A stretch of 64,000 bases of DNA from Prostheceraeus crozeri. Lineage: Eukaryota; Platyhelminthes; Polycladida; Euryleptidae. The translations under genes were made by a program, and so were the position numbers. Positions 63,173 to 64,000 of the stretch are shown one piece after another. Every line of letters begins with the position of its first letter. Position 1 is the stretch's first letter. The notes below the pieces were generated by a model, which made no database searches, was not told where the DNA came from, and worked only from the letters and a program-made list of their open reading frames with translations. The stretch covers positions 186,001-250,000 of the forward strand of contig CAJQUW010014303.1 of the NCBI GenBank assembly GCA_907163375.1, read 5' to 3'.

Positions 63173-64000
63173 GTAAGTGATAGCTACGTGTATGTGACAT
63201 TTTTTCTTAAAATTTTTGTTGATGTTTTTTCGAAGTATTTTCTCCTCGAGTACTTTTTGAATGTGCAAATCATTTAAAATATTTGTGAAAGGAACCATGG
63301 AGAACAATATGCATTTGATACGCTAGAATTCGGTTGAAATGTTTTTCGGTCAACATCGAATGATTCAGAAGTTACTAAATTGAAATGAAGTTGACAAAAA
63401 ACAATTTCATAGACTAAATTACTGTTTAGACAGCTCTCAATACTTGCTATTCCTCTTTTTTCACCTGAATTGGGAAGCTTCGTTACGCCTCTTGATCGGA
63501 AATGCTACCTTGTTCTTTTTTCATTGCTTTATTTCCCGAGATCTTTCATTTTCCTATTTGTATAACAATAAATGCCAAAAAGTTTTATATTTTTATCTTT
63601 TGAGGTAAATAGATCGAAGGTAGAAATATTTACGAAATGTTTACGAAAACCTTCGGAAACTTAGAGCCCTTCATACATTATGTTGCACGTTTAGGTTTCC
63701 TAGAAGGAAACTCAACTCTATAACTGTAAAAATGTACCTCGTAGTAATAGCATAACAATATTACGATTTCCGATAAGAAACTACAATCATGTAAACTGAA
63801 TTGGGCATTACAGTGATATAATCATGGATCTTAAAAAATATTGAATTGCATCACAATTAATTGACTGCTACTATCTAAAAGTTGCATTTTACTTGTATCT
63901 GTGATTGAATAATAACAGTTTATTGATTGGCGTGATTCGAGAAATTCAATTAAATGACTAATTAATCGATTTGTAAAGGGGAAGTTATCTAATTGATGGC
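63173..64000. other. Next MMP intron, to the window edge
   Basis: AT-rich, no exon with suitable splice sites seen before the end. Confidence 0.4.

Overview
This is animal nuclear DNA: AT-rich, mostly intron and intergenic sequence, with GT-AG introns, short exons and many interspersed repeats. The frequent TAGGCCTA and TACATGTA words and the mix of Penelope, hAT, piggyBac, Crypton, Tc1 and CR1/L2-like elements suggest a marine invertebrate, possibly a deuterostome such as an echinoderm or hemichordate. The phylum is a guess. I see no bacterial genes, CRISPR array, rRNA gene or intact tRNA gene.

The one host gene I can reconstruct is a secreted matrix metalloproteinase (MMP, M10A) on the + strand. 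It runs from a signal-peptide exon at 3507-3543 to beyond the right edge. Exons in order: signal peptide (3507-3543); prodomain (20121-20238); prodomain with a divergent cysteine switch (22342-22475); a problematic small exon (27992-28034); first half of the catalytic domain (34537-34718); HExGHxxGxxH zinc site and Met-turn (39840-40115); a possible hinge exon (44172-44243); and hemopexin/propeller-like exons (55014-55289, 55374-55510, 63092-63172). Reading phases agree at each junction I propose, which is the main evidence that they belong together. The small exon at 27992-28034 carries an in-frame TAA, so the gene may be broken, mis-assembled or spliced differently there.

Most of the rest is mobile-element debris inside the introns. 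Left to right: an inverted pair of LINE 3' ends flanking exon 1 (1-995 and 4831-6195); a Penelope-like 3' tail (6471-6690); an internally deleted piggyBac with TTAA duplications (8205-9765); a 15-copy 135-bp satellite (about 11545-13580); a GC-rich minisatellite and a long TA run; three clustered Penelope-like copies (13865-17650); a LINE tail; a hAT element with a perfect 8-bp duplication (19122-20020); and a Tc1 element (20966-21962). Further right are LINE remnants, small inverted-repeat elements, a Harbinger-like MITE pair with one nested insertion, a 2.97-kb palindrome of a Crypton-like recombinase gene (35463-38428), a PHD-finger LINE (42003-42886), a head-to-head Penelope palindrome (47948-49036), a CR1/L2-like LINE tail (50280-50770), a pogo/Tigger element (52684-53734) and a CTCATGA-rich MITE (54165-54848).

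The most unusual pattern is that all four separable Penelope-like loci with enough sequence to judge carry inverted copies of their own ends, and their 3' tails share a hammerhead-ribozyme-like stem. The Crypton palindrome is the second.
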